A program made the position numbers and the translations under genes. The notes beneath the pieces are model-generated. The model did not search any database. It saw only the letters and a program-made list of their open reading frames with translations, and was not told where the DNA came from. Positions 42,962-52,441 of a stretch of DNA of 64,000 bases are shown piece by piece. This DNA comes from Lactobacillus kimbladii (GTDB lineage: Bacteria > Bacillota > Bacilli > Lactobacillales > Lactobacillaceae), in the NCBI RefSeq assembly GCF_014323605.1, contig NZ_SCMB01000002.1, forward strand, positions 1-64,000, written 5' to 3'. How positions within the stretch are numbered: the stretch's first letter is position 1; every line of letters begins with the position of its first letter.

Positions 42962-44563
42962 TTATTTTGTATTTTGTGCTAAGTTAAAGATCTTGACGTT
43001 GTTTTCTTGTGCTATTTTTTTGTTAAAGTTGTGAGCCACTTCAATAACAATTGAAGGCAGTTGGTAAACTAAGCGGTGTACTTCATCAGCATTTTGATGA
43101 TCCAGGCTAGAGGTAATTTCATCTAGTAAAAAGATCTTCTTATGACGCAGAAGTCCTCTGGCAACAGCCAGTCTCTGCGCTTGTCCACCGGAAAGGTTTT
43201 TGCCTTGTTCCTTAATTTCAAAATCCAGTGCTTTGCTGCCTAGCTCTTTGTATAAACCTACCTTTTTCAAAGAAGCAACTAATTCTTCGTCTGTGAAATT
43301 TTGCAAAAGAGAAAGATTTTCCCGAATCGTTCCTGCAAATAACCAAATATTCTGTGAAATAAATACAAAATCTGAATATTTCAATTTGTGTCCGCCAAAT
43401 TTCACATCACCCATTTCAATTGGAATGTATCCTGCTATGGCATTTAGCAAAGTTGATTTGCCAACTCCCGAAGGTCCTGTAATAATCATTTTGTCGTTTT
43501 CATTTAGACTTAAAGACAGGTTTTTAAAAATTTCTCGGTCACCATGTTTAACCGACAGGTTTTCAACAACCAGTTTATTGTCAGCGACTGGCTGAGCAAT
43601 TTTTTGATCTGTTTTTGTTTCAGTCCAAGAAATCTTTCTAATTCCTTCTGTACTTTGAATTTGAGTTTCAAAATTAGTTAGCTGCCGAAAGCCACCAACC
43701 ACGTGATCCGCAGTAAGAGTCAAGGTAAGAATCGTACTTACTGTGACCCCTAAGATGCTGTTTTTGGCCATCCAAAGCCCTATGAAAATCGGAGTTAAAG
43801 TTATTAATATGGCAAATAACCAGGAAATAAATTGCAGAACATATTGGAAAGCATTCAATTGGTAATATCTTTGTTCCTCATCGTGCAAAGAATGATCAAA
43901 TTTCTGCATAAATAGTTTTTTAACTCCAAAATTCGTAATTTCAAAACGCCCTGCAAATAAGTCACGCGTAATCGCTAAAAAAATGGAATTAGAATGGCTC
44001 CACATGTCTGTCTTAATTTTCATCTTTTCTTTACCCATATAACTGGGAAGAAGCGACATGAAGGAAAGAGCCAAATAAATCAGACCTAAAACTGGATTAG
44101 TCATTAATACTACAACTGTAGAAGATATGACCGTCATCAAACTTTGAAAAAGCAATAAAAGCGGTTCAAAATACTTTTCTTCTATCTGTTTGGAAATACT
44201 AGTCATGTTGTTCAAAACTTCAGATGAATCCAAGTTAGGATTGTTAAATGAACTGGCAAAATTTGCCCTAAAATAAATGCCTTTTATCTTTTCATTTAAA
44301 GTCTGAATTGCTTTTTGCATTAACAGGCTAAATAAGAAAAGAGAAACATAAACGGTTAAATATGATAAAACTGCGGCTATGCCAAATGCGATCAAACTGT
44401 TTCCGTCTTTGACGTTAAGTCTGGGAATATAACCTAATATATAACCATTTAGTACTCCTTCAAAAGAACTGGTAACGCCAAAGATAAATAAACAAAGTAT
44501 CATCCATGGATTAAGATTGCTCAAAACCCATTTTAGTGTGACATTTACCTCTTTTTTGTTCAT
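42962..44563 (-). CDS. ABC exporter, fused permease and ATPase, 533 aa
   Basis: Half-transporter with an N-terminal membrane domain of about six helices (residues 1-310) and a C-terminal ATPase. Walker A is GPSGVGKSTLL, the signature is LSGGQAQRLAVARGLL, Walker B is IFLLDEITSSLD, and the switch histidine is in VIEVAHN. It is probably active as a homodimer since no partner gene is adjacent. The substrate is unknown; small peptide or drug export is typical of the family. Single gene with its own terminator. Confidence 0.9.
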   Translation of the reverse strand: MNKKEVNVTLKWVLSNLNPWMILCLFIFGVTSSFEGVLNGYILGYIPRLNVKDGNSLIAFGIAAVLSYLTVYVSLFLFSLLMQKAIQTLNEKIKGIYFRANFASSFNNPNLDSSEVLNNMTSISKQIEEKYFEPLLLLFQSLMTVISSTVVVLMTNPVLGLIYLALSFMSLLPSYMGKEKMKIKTDMWSHSNSIFLAITRDLFAGRFEITNFGVKKLFMQKFDHSLHDEEQRYYQLNAFQYVLQFISWLFAILITLTPIFIGLWMAKNSILGVTVSTILTLTLTADHVVGGFRQLTNFETQIQSTEGIRKISWTETKTDQKIAQPVADNKLVVENLSVKHGDREIFKNLSLSLNENDKMIITGPSGVGKSTLLNAIAGYIPIEMGDVKFGGHKLKYSDFVFISQNIWLFAGTIRENLSLLQNFTDEELVASLKKVGLYKELGSKALDFEIKEQGKNLSGGQAQRLAVARGLLRHKKIFLLDEITSSLDHQNADEVHRLVYQLPSIVIEVAHNFNKKIAQENNVKIFNLAQNTK

Positions 44564-44856
44564 GCTTTTACCTCATCTTAGCTTAAGTTATTTAGTTTGT
44601 AATTATAGCAAGATTAAAAACAAATGACTATCAGATGTGAGTAAGAGGCCGATTTTTTCAGCTAAGAGGCTTAAACAATAAATGGAAGTAGTATGAACAT
44701 AAGTGCTAAATGCAGATGTTTTTAAACAAAGTACTCGTCAAGCAAGATTTTGCTATTGGCAAATCAAGCAACTAGTCAAAAGCAAGTGGCGAAAAAAGAG
44801 CTTATTGACCTAATTTTTGCAACTTAGTTTTTAAAATTTACAATTTATAAAAGCGC

Positions 44857-44885
44857 TTGCATAATTGAAAAACTTCTGCTATATT
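44857..44885 (+). promoter_or_regulatory. Promoter of the PTS antiterminator operon
   Basis: TTGCAT (44857-44862), 17 bases, TATATT (44880-44885). The -35 box lies in AAAGCGCTTGCA, which partly resembles a catabolite-repression (cre) site, but the match is weak. Confidence 0.65.
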
Positions 44886-44897
44886 AACCTTGTTAAT

Positions 44898-44931
44898 GAT
44901 AGCGTATGTAACTGGTAATGCAGGCAAGACT
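44898..44931 (+). promoter_or_regulatory. RAT antiterminator RNA element (LicT/BglG type)
   Basis: The segment around AGCGTATGTAACTGG and AATGCAGGCAAGAC resembles the ribonucleic antiterminator bound by the LicT/BglG family. Its 3' half, GCAGGCAAGA (44920-44929), is also the 5' strand of the downstream terminator. Protein binding would therefore prevent termination. Confidence 0.75.
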
Positions 44932-44994
44932 ACATTGATGACTAAAATTTAGTTTTAAATCTTAGTTATTATTGTTGTTTTTGTCTGCTTTTTT
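44920..44994 (+). terminator. Conditional terminator overlapping the RAT
   Basis: GCAGGCAAGA pairs with TTTTTGTCTGC (44978-44988, with wobbles) and is followed by TTTTTT. A long AT-rich loop of about 50 bases lies between. Overlap with the RAT is the standard arrangement for antitermination control. Confidence 0.72.
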
Positions 44995-45008
44995 AGTGGC
45001 AAACAAAA

Positions 45009-45836
45009 ATGAATAAAATAAAGAAAATACTTAACGTTAATGTTGTGGTTATTGAACAAGATGGTACAGAGTATATTGCTTTTGGGAAAGGAATAGGATA
45101 TCATGCAAAAATCAATCAAGTTATACCCGATGAAAAAATAAGCCGTATTTATACTTCAGTAGACAATAGTAAGCAAAATGAGCTAATTCAATCTTTGAAA
45201 AAAATACCTGCAAATATTATTAAAACAACAGAAGAAATTGTTGAATTTGCGGAGAAGTTTTTAAATGAGAAGCTGGATGCAAGTATTTTCTATTCACTTT
45301 CAGATCACTTATATTTTGCCACTCAAAGATTAGAGCAAAATTTAACTCTGGGAAATAGAATATACTTAGAAATGAAAACCTATTTTAAAGATGAATTTAA
45401 AATAGGTATATTCTCGCTAAATATTATTGAAAAAAATTTAGGCATCAAAATGCCACAAGAAGAAGCAGCAAATATAGCTTTTCACATTATAAATGCATCA
45501 AGCAAAGATGAAAGCAGTAATGTCTTAGAAATTTCCAGAATGATTGATAACATTTTACAAACTTTACGAGTTATTAGTCACGGAAAGTTAAAGTATGAGG
45601 GAATAAATTACGATCGCTTTGTGACACATATAAAGTTTTTTGCAGAAAGATATATAAATGATCAAATGTTTGCGGATGACCCTACTTTACTCGAAAAGGT
45701 GTCTGATTTATATCCTGAAGCAAGTAAAATTGCTTTTAAACTGAAGCAAACTTTAGAAGTGATATATACCAAAAGAATTTCAAAGGAAGAATTAGCTTAT
45801 CTTATTATTCATATTCACAGAGTAATGATGTATTAA
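45009..45836 (+). CDS. BglG/LicT-family transcription antiterminator
   Basis: RNA-binding regulator of sugar PTS genes, 275 aa. The N-terminal CAT-RBD spans residues 1-57 (KKILNVNVVVIEQDG, AFGKGIGYHAK). Two PTS regulation domains follow with conserved histidines (SLSDHLYFATQRLEQ in PRD1, LAYLIIHIHRVM in PRD2). It probably controls its own operon through the RAT/terminator in its leader, being inactivated by PTS phosphorylation when the sugar is absent. The PTS gene starts a few bases downstream. Confidence 0.92.
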   Translation: MNKIKKILNVNVVVIEQDGTEYIAFGKGIGYHAKINQVIPDEKISRIYTSVDNSKQNELIQSLKKIPANIIKTTEEIVEFAEKFLNEKLDASIFYSLSDHLYFATQRLEQNLTLGNRIYLEMKTYFKDEFKIGIFSLNIIEKNLGIKMPQEEAANIAFHIINASSKDESSNVLEISRMIDNILQTLRVISHGKLKYEGINYDRFVTHIKFFAERYINDQMFADDPTLLEKVSDLYPEASKIAFKLKQTLEVIYTKRISKEELAYLIIHIHRVMMY

Positions 45837-45848
45837 AGGAGAATGTAT

Positions 45849-47720
45849 ATGAGAAGCAATAAAGAAGTGACTGATTTAATAGTTGAAAATATTGGAGGGG
45901 CAAATAATATTACAAGTATGTATCATTGTGCTACCCGCATTCGTTTTTACCTAAGAGATAAAACAAAATTTAACTATCAGTTTTTAAGAAAACAACCAGA
46001 AGTTTTAGGGGCGGTTCAGTCCGGGGAAGAGTCGCAAGTTATAATCGGTGCAAAAGTTGATGAATATTTTAGGCAAATTCAAAAAGATTACCATATTTCA
46101 AGTGAAGATGACAAGACTAATAAAACCGAAAAAAATAAAGTCGGCTGGTTTAGACGATTAATTAATGTTCTAGTGGGAATAATGGCTCCAATCATCACTG
46201 CTTTAATAGCTGGTGGTATGTTTAAAGTTATTATTTCTATTTTAACTACTTTTAATTTAATCTCACTAAAATCTCAAAGCTACGCCATTTTGAGTTTTAT
46301 GGCCGATGCAGTATTTTACTTTTTACCCGTAATGCTGGCAGTAAGTGCTGCTGAATATTTTAAAACCAATAAGTTCTTGTCCATTGCAATTGCTGGTGTG
46401 CTATTGCATCCCAACTGGGCGGCTATGGTAGCTGCAGGCAAGCCTGTTGCACTTTTCGGCATTCCTGTTACTTTGGCTTCATATAGCAGCACTGTAATTC
46501 CAATAATTCTCTGCATTTGGATTCAGTCATATGTTGAAAAATTTGCAGAAAAAGTTTCACCAAATGTTATCAAAACTATGCTAAGGCCATTACTAATATT
46601 CTTAATTATGGCACCTCTTGCTTTAATTCTAATTGGACCAATTGGATCTTGGTTAGGTGATTTATTAGCACTTTTAGTTAACTCACTTAATAAATATGTA
46701 CCTTGGCTAGTGCCAACTCTTATGGGTACCTTTACTCCACTTCTGGTTATGGTAGGTATGCATGTAGCCTTAACACCTTTAGCCTCTTTGGGATTTGCCA
46801 GTGCAGCAAGAAGTGAAAACGTGCAAGGACCTGGTATGCTTGCATCAAATATAGCTCAAGCTGGCTGTTCTTTTGCAATTGCGGTAAAAGACAAAACTCC
46901 TAGAAACAGACAAATTGCAACGTCTGCAGGAATTACTGCCCTTTCTGGTATTACCGAACCCGCACTTTATGGTGTCACCTTAAAATACAAGCGTGCTCTA
47001 TATGCTGTTATGGCGGCTGGTGGAATTGCCGGTTTTTATGCTGGGATTACCAAAGTTGTTCGCTATTCTTTTGGCTCGCCTGGTATTTTCACTATCGTAA
47101 ACTTTATTGGTAAGCCGGGGAATTTCGTTAATGCAATTATAACTGGGGTTTTAGGCTTTGTATTAGCTTTTGTTTTTACTTACCTATTTGTCAAAATCGA
47201 TCAGCCTGTGACCAAAAGCAATTTAGAAAATAGCACAGGAAATATAATAACTAGTAACAATATTGATAATTCTGAAGAAGTTGTCAGTGCACCAGTTGAT
47301 GGTAAAGTCGTTGCTCTAGATCAAGTGAATGATGAAGTCTTTTCTTCTGAATCTTTGGGTTCAGGAGTTGGAATTATTCCAATCAGTGATTTGATAGTCT
47401 CACCAGTAAACGGAAAGATCACAGTGGCATATAAAACAGGTCATGCCATTGGAATTACCACCCCTCTTGGTAATGAATATCTAATTCACATTGGCATAAA
47501 TACTGTTAACCTTAAAGGAAAGCACTTCAAAGTTCTTACTAAAGAGGGACAAGAAGTCAAAAAAGGTGATCCTTTAGTTCAAGTTGATTTTGAAGCTATC
47601 AAAAAAGAGGGCTATGATCCAACAGTAATGGTCATTGCTTTAGACAAAAAGAATGATCAATTAACCTTCTTTTCTAAAGATAATGTCACAATTGACAATG
47701 AAATTTTCAAAATCAATTAA
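45849..47720 (+). CDS. Beta-glucoside-type PTS transporter, EIIBCA fusion
   Basis: Imports and phosphorylates a sugar, probably an aryl- or beta-glucoside. In the 623 aa, the EIIB domain comes first with the phosphorylated cysteine in SMYHCATRIRF. EIIC follows with about ten membrane segments and the family block ITEPALYGVTLKYKRALYA. EIIA is C-terminal with the active-site histidine in YLIHIGINTVNL. I choose ATG 45849, seven bases past AAAGGAG, over the in-frame ATG six bases earlier, which touches the ribosome site. No phospho-beta-glucosidase gene is adjacent. Confidence 0.92.
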   Translation: MRSNKEVTDLIVENIGGANNITSMYHCATRIRFYLRDKTKFNYQFLRKQPEVLGAVQSGEESQVIIGAKVDEYFRQIQKDYHISSEDDKTNKTEKNKVGWFRRLINVLVGIMAPIITALIAGGMFKVIISILTTFNLISLKSQSYAILSFMADAVFYFLPVMLAVSAAEYFKTNKFLSIAIAGVLLHPNWAAMVAAGKPVALFGIPVTLASYSSTVIPIILCIWIQSYVEKFAEKVSPNVIKTMLRPLLIFLIMAPLALILIGPIGSWLGDLLALLVNSLNKYVPWLVPTLMGTFTPLLVMVGMHVALTPLASLGFASAARSENVQGPGMLASNIAQAGCSFAIAVKDKTPRNRQIATSAGITALSGITEPALYGVTLKYKRALYAVMAAGGIAGFYAGITKVVRYSFGSPGIFTIVNFIGKPGNFVNAIITGVLGFVLAFVFTYLFVKIDQPVTKSNLENSTGNIITSNNIDNSEEVVSAPVDGKVVALDQVNDEVFSSESLGSGVGIIPISDLIVSPVNGKITVAYKTGHAIGITTPLGNEYLIHIGINTVNLKGKHFKVLTKEGQEVKKGDPLVQVDFEAIKKEGYDPTVMVIALDKKNDQLTFFSKDNVTIDNEIFKIN

Positions 47721-47740
47721 AATGTAATGTAACGAACACA

Positions 47741-47777
47741 AAAAAAGCATAATTCTTAGAAGTGAATTATGCTTTTT
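47741..47777. terminator. Bidirectional terminator after the PTS gene
   Basis: AAAAAGCATAATTC pairs perfectly with GAATTATGCTTTTT across an 8-base loop. It serves the PTS gene and the converging surface-protein gene. Confidence 0.9.
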
Positions 47778-47784
47778 GATTATC

Positions 47785-49530
47785 TTAAAAGTTTGCTTTC
47801 TTAACAAATCTATTTTTATCTACAATGTAATATTTTTTATTTTTAATTTTGATGGGATCACCATATGTTTTTGCTGTTGAACCTTTTTTCAAAACTTTCT
47901 TATTTTGGCGATCACCATATTGATTATAAATGTATGCATTATGTTTTATTTTACGGACTATAGAATCAACATTACCGGCAGCAATGTAATAATTTATTTT
48001 GCTATTGCCTTTACCATTTAGAACGTAAAAATTGCGTCCGTTGATAGTCGTTTTACCATATGCCATTAGTTTCGAACCAATTTTTAAAATAATTTGGTTT
48101 GCACGAGTACCAGTATTGTCATAAAGATAAGCATTGTGCATCAACACTACAGTCTTTTCGCTACTTGAACCGTTATTATTGCTTTCGTCTTTGTCCTTAT
48201 TTTCATCATTATTCTCCACTGGATTTGTTGGCTCAACCGGAACGGGATTAGGAGCAGGATAATTATTGTCGGTATCATCTGGTGGTGTTACTAGTTTTTT
48301 CCAAGTATAAGCGCCCGGCTTAAGAGATCCATCTTGACTTTTTTGAATTAATTCAGCAGTAGTTAGTTGAGGTTCGCTATTATTATTGGTCAATCGCCAT
48401 TTGTTGATAAAATTTTCTTTATTCGGTGTTTTTTCAGGATTTGGTTGCCCCAAAGCCACATCGGTACTTAATTTTGTTTTTGTGCCTAAAACTAAAGTAG
48501 TTATACCTGGTGCGTATTGGTATACAACCTTGCCGTTCACAATAGTCCCCACTGGTAGAGTCAAATCATATGCCAGCATATTTTTCATATTGGGACTTTG
48601 GGTAGTATCTAACGAACTCAAATCCAAGTAGTTGAGGCTGATCAAATAACTAAGCATATCTGCCATGTTAGTCACTTTTTCAGTATTGAAAAGACTTAAA
48701 TCAAGTTCAGTTAAATTATAATCACCATGAAACATATTTTTCATTGAAGTAACAGAACTGGTATTAAGATCTTTGACTCCATCAATTTTAGTAAGATTTG
48801 CACAACCATTAAACATAAAAGTCATATCTTTGACATTTTTTGCATTGGAAGCAAAATTACCGCCAATATTTAATGATCCGTCATCACTATCTATGAACAT
48901 ATCCGTAAACATGTAACTCATATCAGTAACTGCAGAAGTGTCCCAGCTTGATAAATCAAGAGACTTAATTTTACTGGCATAAAACATCCCTCTCATGCTA
49001 GTTACTTCTGAAGTATCAATGTTACTCAGACCACTAATCTCTGTGAGATTTATTAAACGCTCATCCTTTACATATCGAAACCAATAGCCAAAGTCGCCTA
49101 CTAGTTTTAAATGCTGGTCAAATTGGATCCTCTTTACGTTTTTTAATATATCTGGGTCTGCAAATGCGCCCGCACCATTGTCTGCATCCTTAATTGTACC
49201 GGCACCCACTTTTAATGTGTTATTTGAAGGATCATAACTCCATTCAGGACCGTCAGCTCCCCATTTGCCAGACTTGACAACAGTTGATTCATCTTGAGTT
49301 TGTACAGAATTTTTTTGTATCTGAGAATCATCATCTACTCTTGTATCCAGTTCTTGATAACCAATTTTAGTAGATCCATCAATGCTCTTGCTGCTTCCTA
49401 ATTGTATATGATTTTCATAATTTTTTAATCTATTAGCGCTAACAACGTTAACATTGACGATAATAAAAAGTGTAAAGGTTGCAACAGTTAAACTGCTTTT
49501 TTTAAGAGAATTTTTTAATGCTATATTCAT
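47785..49530 (-). CDS. DUF285 (BspA-like) surface protein with SLAP repeats, 581 aa
   Basis: Secreted wall-bound protein. The signal peptide is at residues 1-33 (ALKNSLKKSSLTVATFTLFI, cut near VSA). The middle carries BspA-like DUF285 repeats with the recurring pattern VTSMxxMF (ITEISGLSNIDTSEVTSMRG-like, TDMSYMFTDM, VTSMKNMFHG, VTNMADML), and a Pro/Asn linker follows. The C-terminus has two SLAP repeats (LMHNAYLYDNTGTRANQ and IKHNAYIYNQYGDRQNK). I start at the second ATG (49530) because AAGGAAA lies before it; the upstream ATG at 49557 has no ribosome site. The role is probably adhesion. No LPXTG. Confidence 0.88.
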   Translation of the reverse strand: MNIALKNSLKKSSLTVATFTLFIIVNVNVVSANRLKNYENHIQLGSSKSIDGSTKIGYQELDTRVDDDSQIQKNSVQTQDESTVVKSGKWGADGPEWSYDPSNNTLKVGAGTIKDADNGAGAFADPDILKNVKRIQFDQHLKLVGDFGYWFRYVKDERLINLTEISGLSNIDTSEVTSMRGMFYASKIKSLDLSSWDTSAVTDMSYMFTDMFIDSDDGSLNIGGNFASNAKNVKDMTFMFNGCANLTKIDGVKDLNTSSVTSMKNMFHGDYNLTELDLSLFNTEKVTNMADMLSYLISLNYLDLSSLDTTQSPNMKNMLAYDLTLPVGTIVNGKVVYQYAPGITTLVLGTKTKLSTDVALGQPNPEKTPNKENFINKWRLTNNNSEPQLTTAELIQKSQDGSLKPGAYTWKKLVTPPDDTDNNYPAPNPVPVEPTNPVENNDENKDKDESNNNGSSSEKTVVLMHNAYLYDNTGTRANQIILKIGSKLMAYGKTTINGRNFYVLNGKGNSKINYYIAAGNVDSIVRKIKHNAYIYNQYGDRQNKKVLKKGSTAKTYGDPIKIKNKKYYIVDKNRFVKKANF

Positions 49531-49684
49531 ATGTATTATTTTCCTTATATTAAACATTATACAAAGTTATTAACATTTACTATATAATATAAGATAATAA
49601 CAGAGGAGTTTAATTTTACTTTTTATTCTGCTTGCTAACATGATTAATTTTACTGATATTTAAGTGTTATTTATCTAATAAACT

Positions 49685-49722
49685 AATAAGGGTATTGGAA
49701 ATAAACCTCCAATACCCTTATT
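49685..49722 (-). terminator. Terminator of the immunity-like gene cluster
   Basis: A perfect 15-bp stem (AATAAGGGTATTGGA with TCCAATACCCTTATT) with an 8-base loop lies past the last gene of the minus-strand cluster. The T-tail is interrupted (TTAGTTTATT). Confidence 0.7.
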
Positions 49723-49792
49723 ACCTCAGCATAGAGCATTATTTTTAAAAGCAAAATATCAATTACTTACGCAATTCTTACTCTTTAACTCT

Positions 49793-50296
49793 TTAATTAT
49801 TTATATATTTTTTCAAGAACAACCCTTGATGTGATACTAGTTGATCAATCATCTTAAAAGAACTCTTGGAAAGATTTTTAAAATATGTATCATATCCATC
49901 TTCGATTACCATTATTGAAAACTGATTACCATCATCGAAAATTATATACAAAGCAGACCAATTTTCAATAATTATTTTTTTTATCAGTTTAGCTAATTTA
50001 TCTAAACCAATTCGTCGTAAATCTTTATTTATCAGTTTTGGATAAAGTGGCTTCTCGTCAGTATCATCTAAAAAAACGTGTGAATCATAGTAGTAAAGAA
50101 TTGTGAAAGCAATAAAAATAATTTTTTTAGCAAAATGAGGTTTAAAATCTTTGTTTAAATATTCTGATAGTTCAGAATAATCTTCATTGGGAAAAGTTAT
50201 TGGTACAAAATCTATATAATAATAGTTTTTTGGATTTATTTCTGTATTTAATAATTTGTCTTTTATTTTATTGGCATTAGCCTTTTTTCGATTCAT
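49793..50296 (-). CDS. Hypothetical immunity-like protein, 167 aa (family copy 1)
   Basis: Soluble protein, no signal or membrane segment. It shares with the 187-aa protein at 50613-51176 the blocks YYIDFVPITFPNEDYSEL, KIIFIAFTILYYYDS, a KPLYPKLI/KPIYPDLV segment, and the C-terminus HQGLFLKK. I do not recognise a named family. Position 12 bases after a short toxin-tip-like ORF, and the presence of related copies in tandem, is the arrangement of immunity genes of polymorphic toxins; that role is inferred. It replaces part of the middle seen in copy 2. Confidence 0.7.
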   Translation of the reverse strand: MNRKKANANKIKDKLLNTEINPKNYYYIDFVPITFPNEDYSELSEYLNKDFKPHFAKKIIFIAFTILYYYDSHVFLDDTDEKPLYPKLINKDLRRIGLDKLAKLIKKIIIENWSALYIIFDDGNQFSIMVIEDGYDTYFKNLSKSSFKMIDQLVSHQGLFLKKYINN

Positions 50297-50308
50297 ATTT
50301 TTATTTCT

Positions 50309-50500
50309 CTAATTTCTCAGGATTTTTCCATTAGCAGACAATATAGCTTGTCTGATTCCTTTTCTATTTTTGAGTTTCCATTTACCATGACCATGACCAT
50401 TTTTGTCTATAATTATTCTCCAGCCCTTGTCTTCTTTATAACCATAACCCTCAGGACCTAACAGATTATCTATGATAACATGGGCTAATTCAGAGTTCAT
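50309..50500 (-). CDS. Short toxin-tip-like protein, 63 aa
   Basis: The ORF has a strong ribosome site (GGGAGGAAG) and lacks a signal peptide. Its sequence (KGWRIIIDKNGHGHGKWKLK, RQAILSANGKILRN) resembles the C-terminal tip of polymorphic toxins, which end in a GHGHG-type segment followed by a KxLRK-like tail. Here the delivery part is missing, so it is probably an orphan tip or a remnant. It is followed 12 bases later by an immunity-like gene. Recognition is from memory of the motif only. Confidence 0.55.
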   Translation of the reverse strand: MNSELAHVIIDNLLGPEGYGYKEDKGWRIIIDKNGHGHGKWKLKNRKGIRQAILSANGKILRN

Positions 50501-50612
50501 TTTCTTCCTCCCAATTTTTTTAGATTTGATTCCAATTTTAATTATTTATAAACTGATTCCTACTTAAAAATACCACTAATATTGCCTTACTTCAGTTTCG
50601 CTTTTATTTAAT

Positions 50613-51176
50613 TTAGAAAACAAAGTCTGAATCAGAATAAGTGTTTTTCTTCAAAAACAGTCCTTGATGTTCTACTAATTTGTCAATTATTTCTAAACCT
50701 TTTCCAGTAAGATTGTAAAAATATGTACTATACTCATCTTCAATACTCATTAATGAAGTCTTACCATCATTCTTAAAAAGTATATTAATTCCTTTGCTAT
50801 TTTCCATAACCATCATTTTAATCAAAGTAGCTATAGCATTTAAACCGACATGTCTTATATCTTTAAACACTAAATCTGGATAAATAGGTTTAGTATATTT
50901 ATTCTTTTTTAAATAAGTTAATGATCGAGGATCAGTATCTTTATCCCATTTATCTATAAAAACTTGCGAATCATAATAATATAGAATAGTAAAAGCAATA
51001 AAGACTATTTTATTTGCAAAATCAGACTTATAATTTTTTTCTAAATAATCTGCCAGTTCTGAATAATCTTCATTGGGAAAAGTTATTGGTACAAAATCTA
51101 TATAATAATCATCTTTATGGCTTGGCTTTGGACTTCCCAATTTTACAATTAACTCATAGGCTTTTTCGGGTTTCAT
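50613..51176 (-). CDS. Hypothetical immunity-like protein, 187 aa (family copy 2)
   Basis: Full-length member of the local family, soluble, with the shared blocks DYYIDFVPITFPNEDYSELA, ILYYYDSQVFIDKWDKD, KPIYPDLVFKDIRHVGLNAI and HQGLFLKK. The flanking noncoding DNA (ATATTGCCTTACTTCAGTTT) is repeated upstream of it, showing that it arose by tandem duplication with the decayed copy at 51290-51822. Function not recognised; immunity to a surface-delivered toxin is an inference from context. Confidence 0.7.
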   Translation of the reverse strand: MKPEKAYELIVKLGSPKPSHKDDYYIDFVPITFPNEDYSELADYLEKNYKSDFANKIVFIAFTILYYYDSQVFIDKWDKDTDPRSLTYLKKNKYTKPIYPDLVFKDIRHVGLNAIATLIKMMVMENSKGINILFKNDGKTSLMSIEDEYSTYFYNLTGKGLEIIDKLVEHQGLFLKKNTYSDSDFVF

Positions 51177-51289
51177 TTTGATGACCTCATTTCTTTTTTA
51201 TATTTGATCCCAATTTTAATTACTTAAAAGGGATTTTTACTTAAAATTACCAATAATATTGCCTTACTTCAGTTTTGCTTTTACTTAAC

Positions 51290-51822
51290 TTAAAAAACTC
51301 AATCAGAATAAGTAACTCACTTCTAAAATAGTCCTTGATACTCTACTAAATTGTCAATCATTTTTAAGGCCTTTCCTGTAAGGCTGCAAAAAGAAATATT
51401 AGAATATTCAATGCACATTAACGAAGTCTTACCATTGTTTTTAAAAAGTACGTTAACTATTTTCCATAATCATTATTTTAATTAGAGTAGCTATAGCATT
51501 TAAACCAACATGTCTTATATCTTTAAATACTAAATCTGGGTAAATAGGTTTAGTATGTTTATTCTTTTTTAAATATGCAAATGACTGAGGAACATCATCT
51601 TTATCCCATTTATCTATAAAAACTTGCGAATCATAATAATATAGAATAGTAAAAGCAATAAGCACAATTTTATTTGCAAACTCATAATTTTTTTCTAAAT
51701 AATCTGCTAATTCTGAATAATCCTCATTGGGAAAGTTATTGGTACAAAATCTATATAGTAATTATCACGCGACTTTTGACTTTGCAATTCTGCAATCAAT
51801 TCATAGGCTTTTCAGGTTTCAT
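51290..51822 (-). pseudogene. Decayed third copy of the immunity-like gene
   Basis: DNA homologous to the 187-aa gene throughout, but broken. One A is missing just after the start (AAAGCC became AAGCC), a base is lost in the CTTTTCCCAATGA segment, an early stop follows the ENS block, and another stop replaces the FLKK ending. Only the middle (ILYYYDSQVFIDKWDKD to the NAIATLIK block) remains open. The start site at 51822 is conserved. Confidence 0.85.
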
Positions 51823-51840
51823 TTTCATTCTTTACTTTCA

Positions 51841-52377
51841 CACTATTTATTTCTATACACAACACAATTATAATAACATATGTTACTTTTAAATCAATAT
51901 GAACTTGTAAAATTGTCTAATGGAATTATTTTTAATCCCTTTATACAAAAACTTAATTAAAATCTATCACTAGTAATGAGAAGAATAATAATTTACTCAT
52001 CTTAGAGTTGAAGGAAGAGACAATGCAAGAATTATACTATCACTGAAAATTTAAATTTTCTTGTTTGTTTTATTTTTTCTCTTTCATTATAGTTGTCATT
52101 GATAAGCTTTATAATCTCCACCAGTTTGTTTTAGGATTATATGTTAATCTGAACTTACCAATAGTCATTTTATAGCCAGTAATCATTACAATTTAATTTT
52201 TCATAGAAAAAATGTAGAAAGAAAATAAATAGTTACCACTCCCAGAGGTAATTTATAATAGTAATTTTAATTCCAAACTCTTCTAATTTTGACAGATATA
52301 TCAAAGATTACTCCGTCTTTACTTTACAAAAAATATGGCGTCTAAAATATGTCTTTCAGGTAATTTGGAAAAAATTC
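51841..52377. other. AT-rich region left of the integrated element
   Basis: About 540 bases between the decayed immunity-like gene and the element boundary. I see no ORF with a ribosome site and no clear structure. Confidence 0.45.
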
Positions 52378-52385
52378 GATAAAAC

Positions 52386-52430
52386 AAAAATGCCTTTATA
52401 CCAGCGTTTAAGCAACCTGATATAAAGGCA
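52386..52430 (-). terminator. Terminator beside the left attachment site
   Basis: TGCCTTTATA (52391-52400) pairs with TATAAAGGCA (52421-52430), with inner CCAG/CTGG pairing, and TTTTTGTTTT follows on the minus strand. A structure of the same layout lies beside the right attachment site at 63000-63042. It probably ends transcription from the integrase gene, or originally from the target tRNA. Confidence 0.75.
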
Positions 52431-52441
52431 AAAATGTAATT

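Larger units (their letters stand above)
50525..51840. repeat. Tandem duplication of about 650 bp carrying the immunity-like gene
   Basis: Two direct copies, about 50525-51180 and 51190-51840, with gene starts 646 bases apart. Gene and downstream noncoding DNA (CAATTTTAATTA, then ATATTGCCTTACTTCAG) are both shared. The left copy is intact, the right one decayed. Confidence 0.75.
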
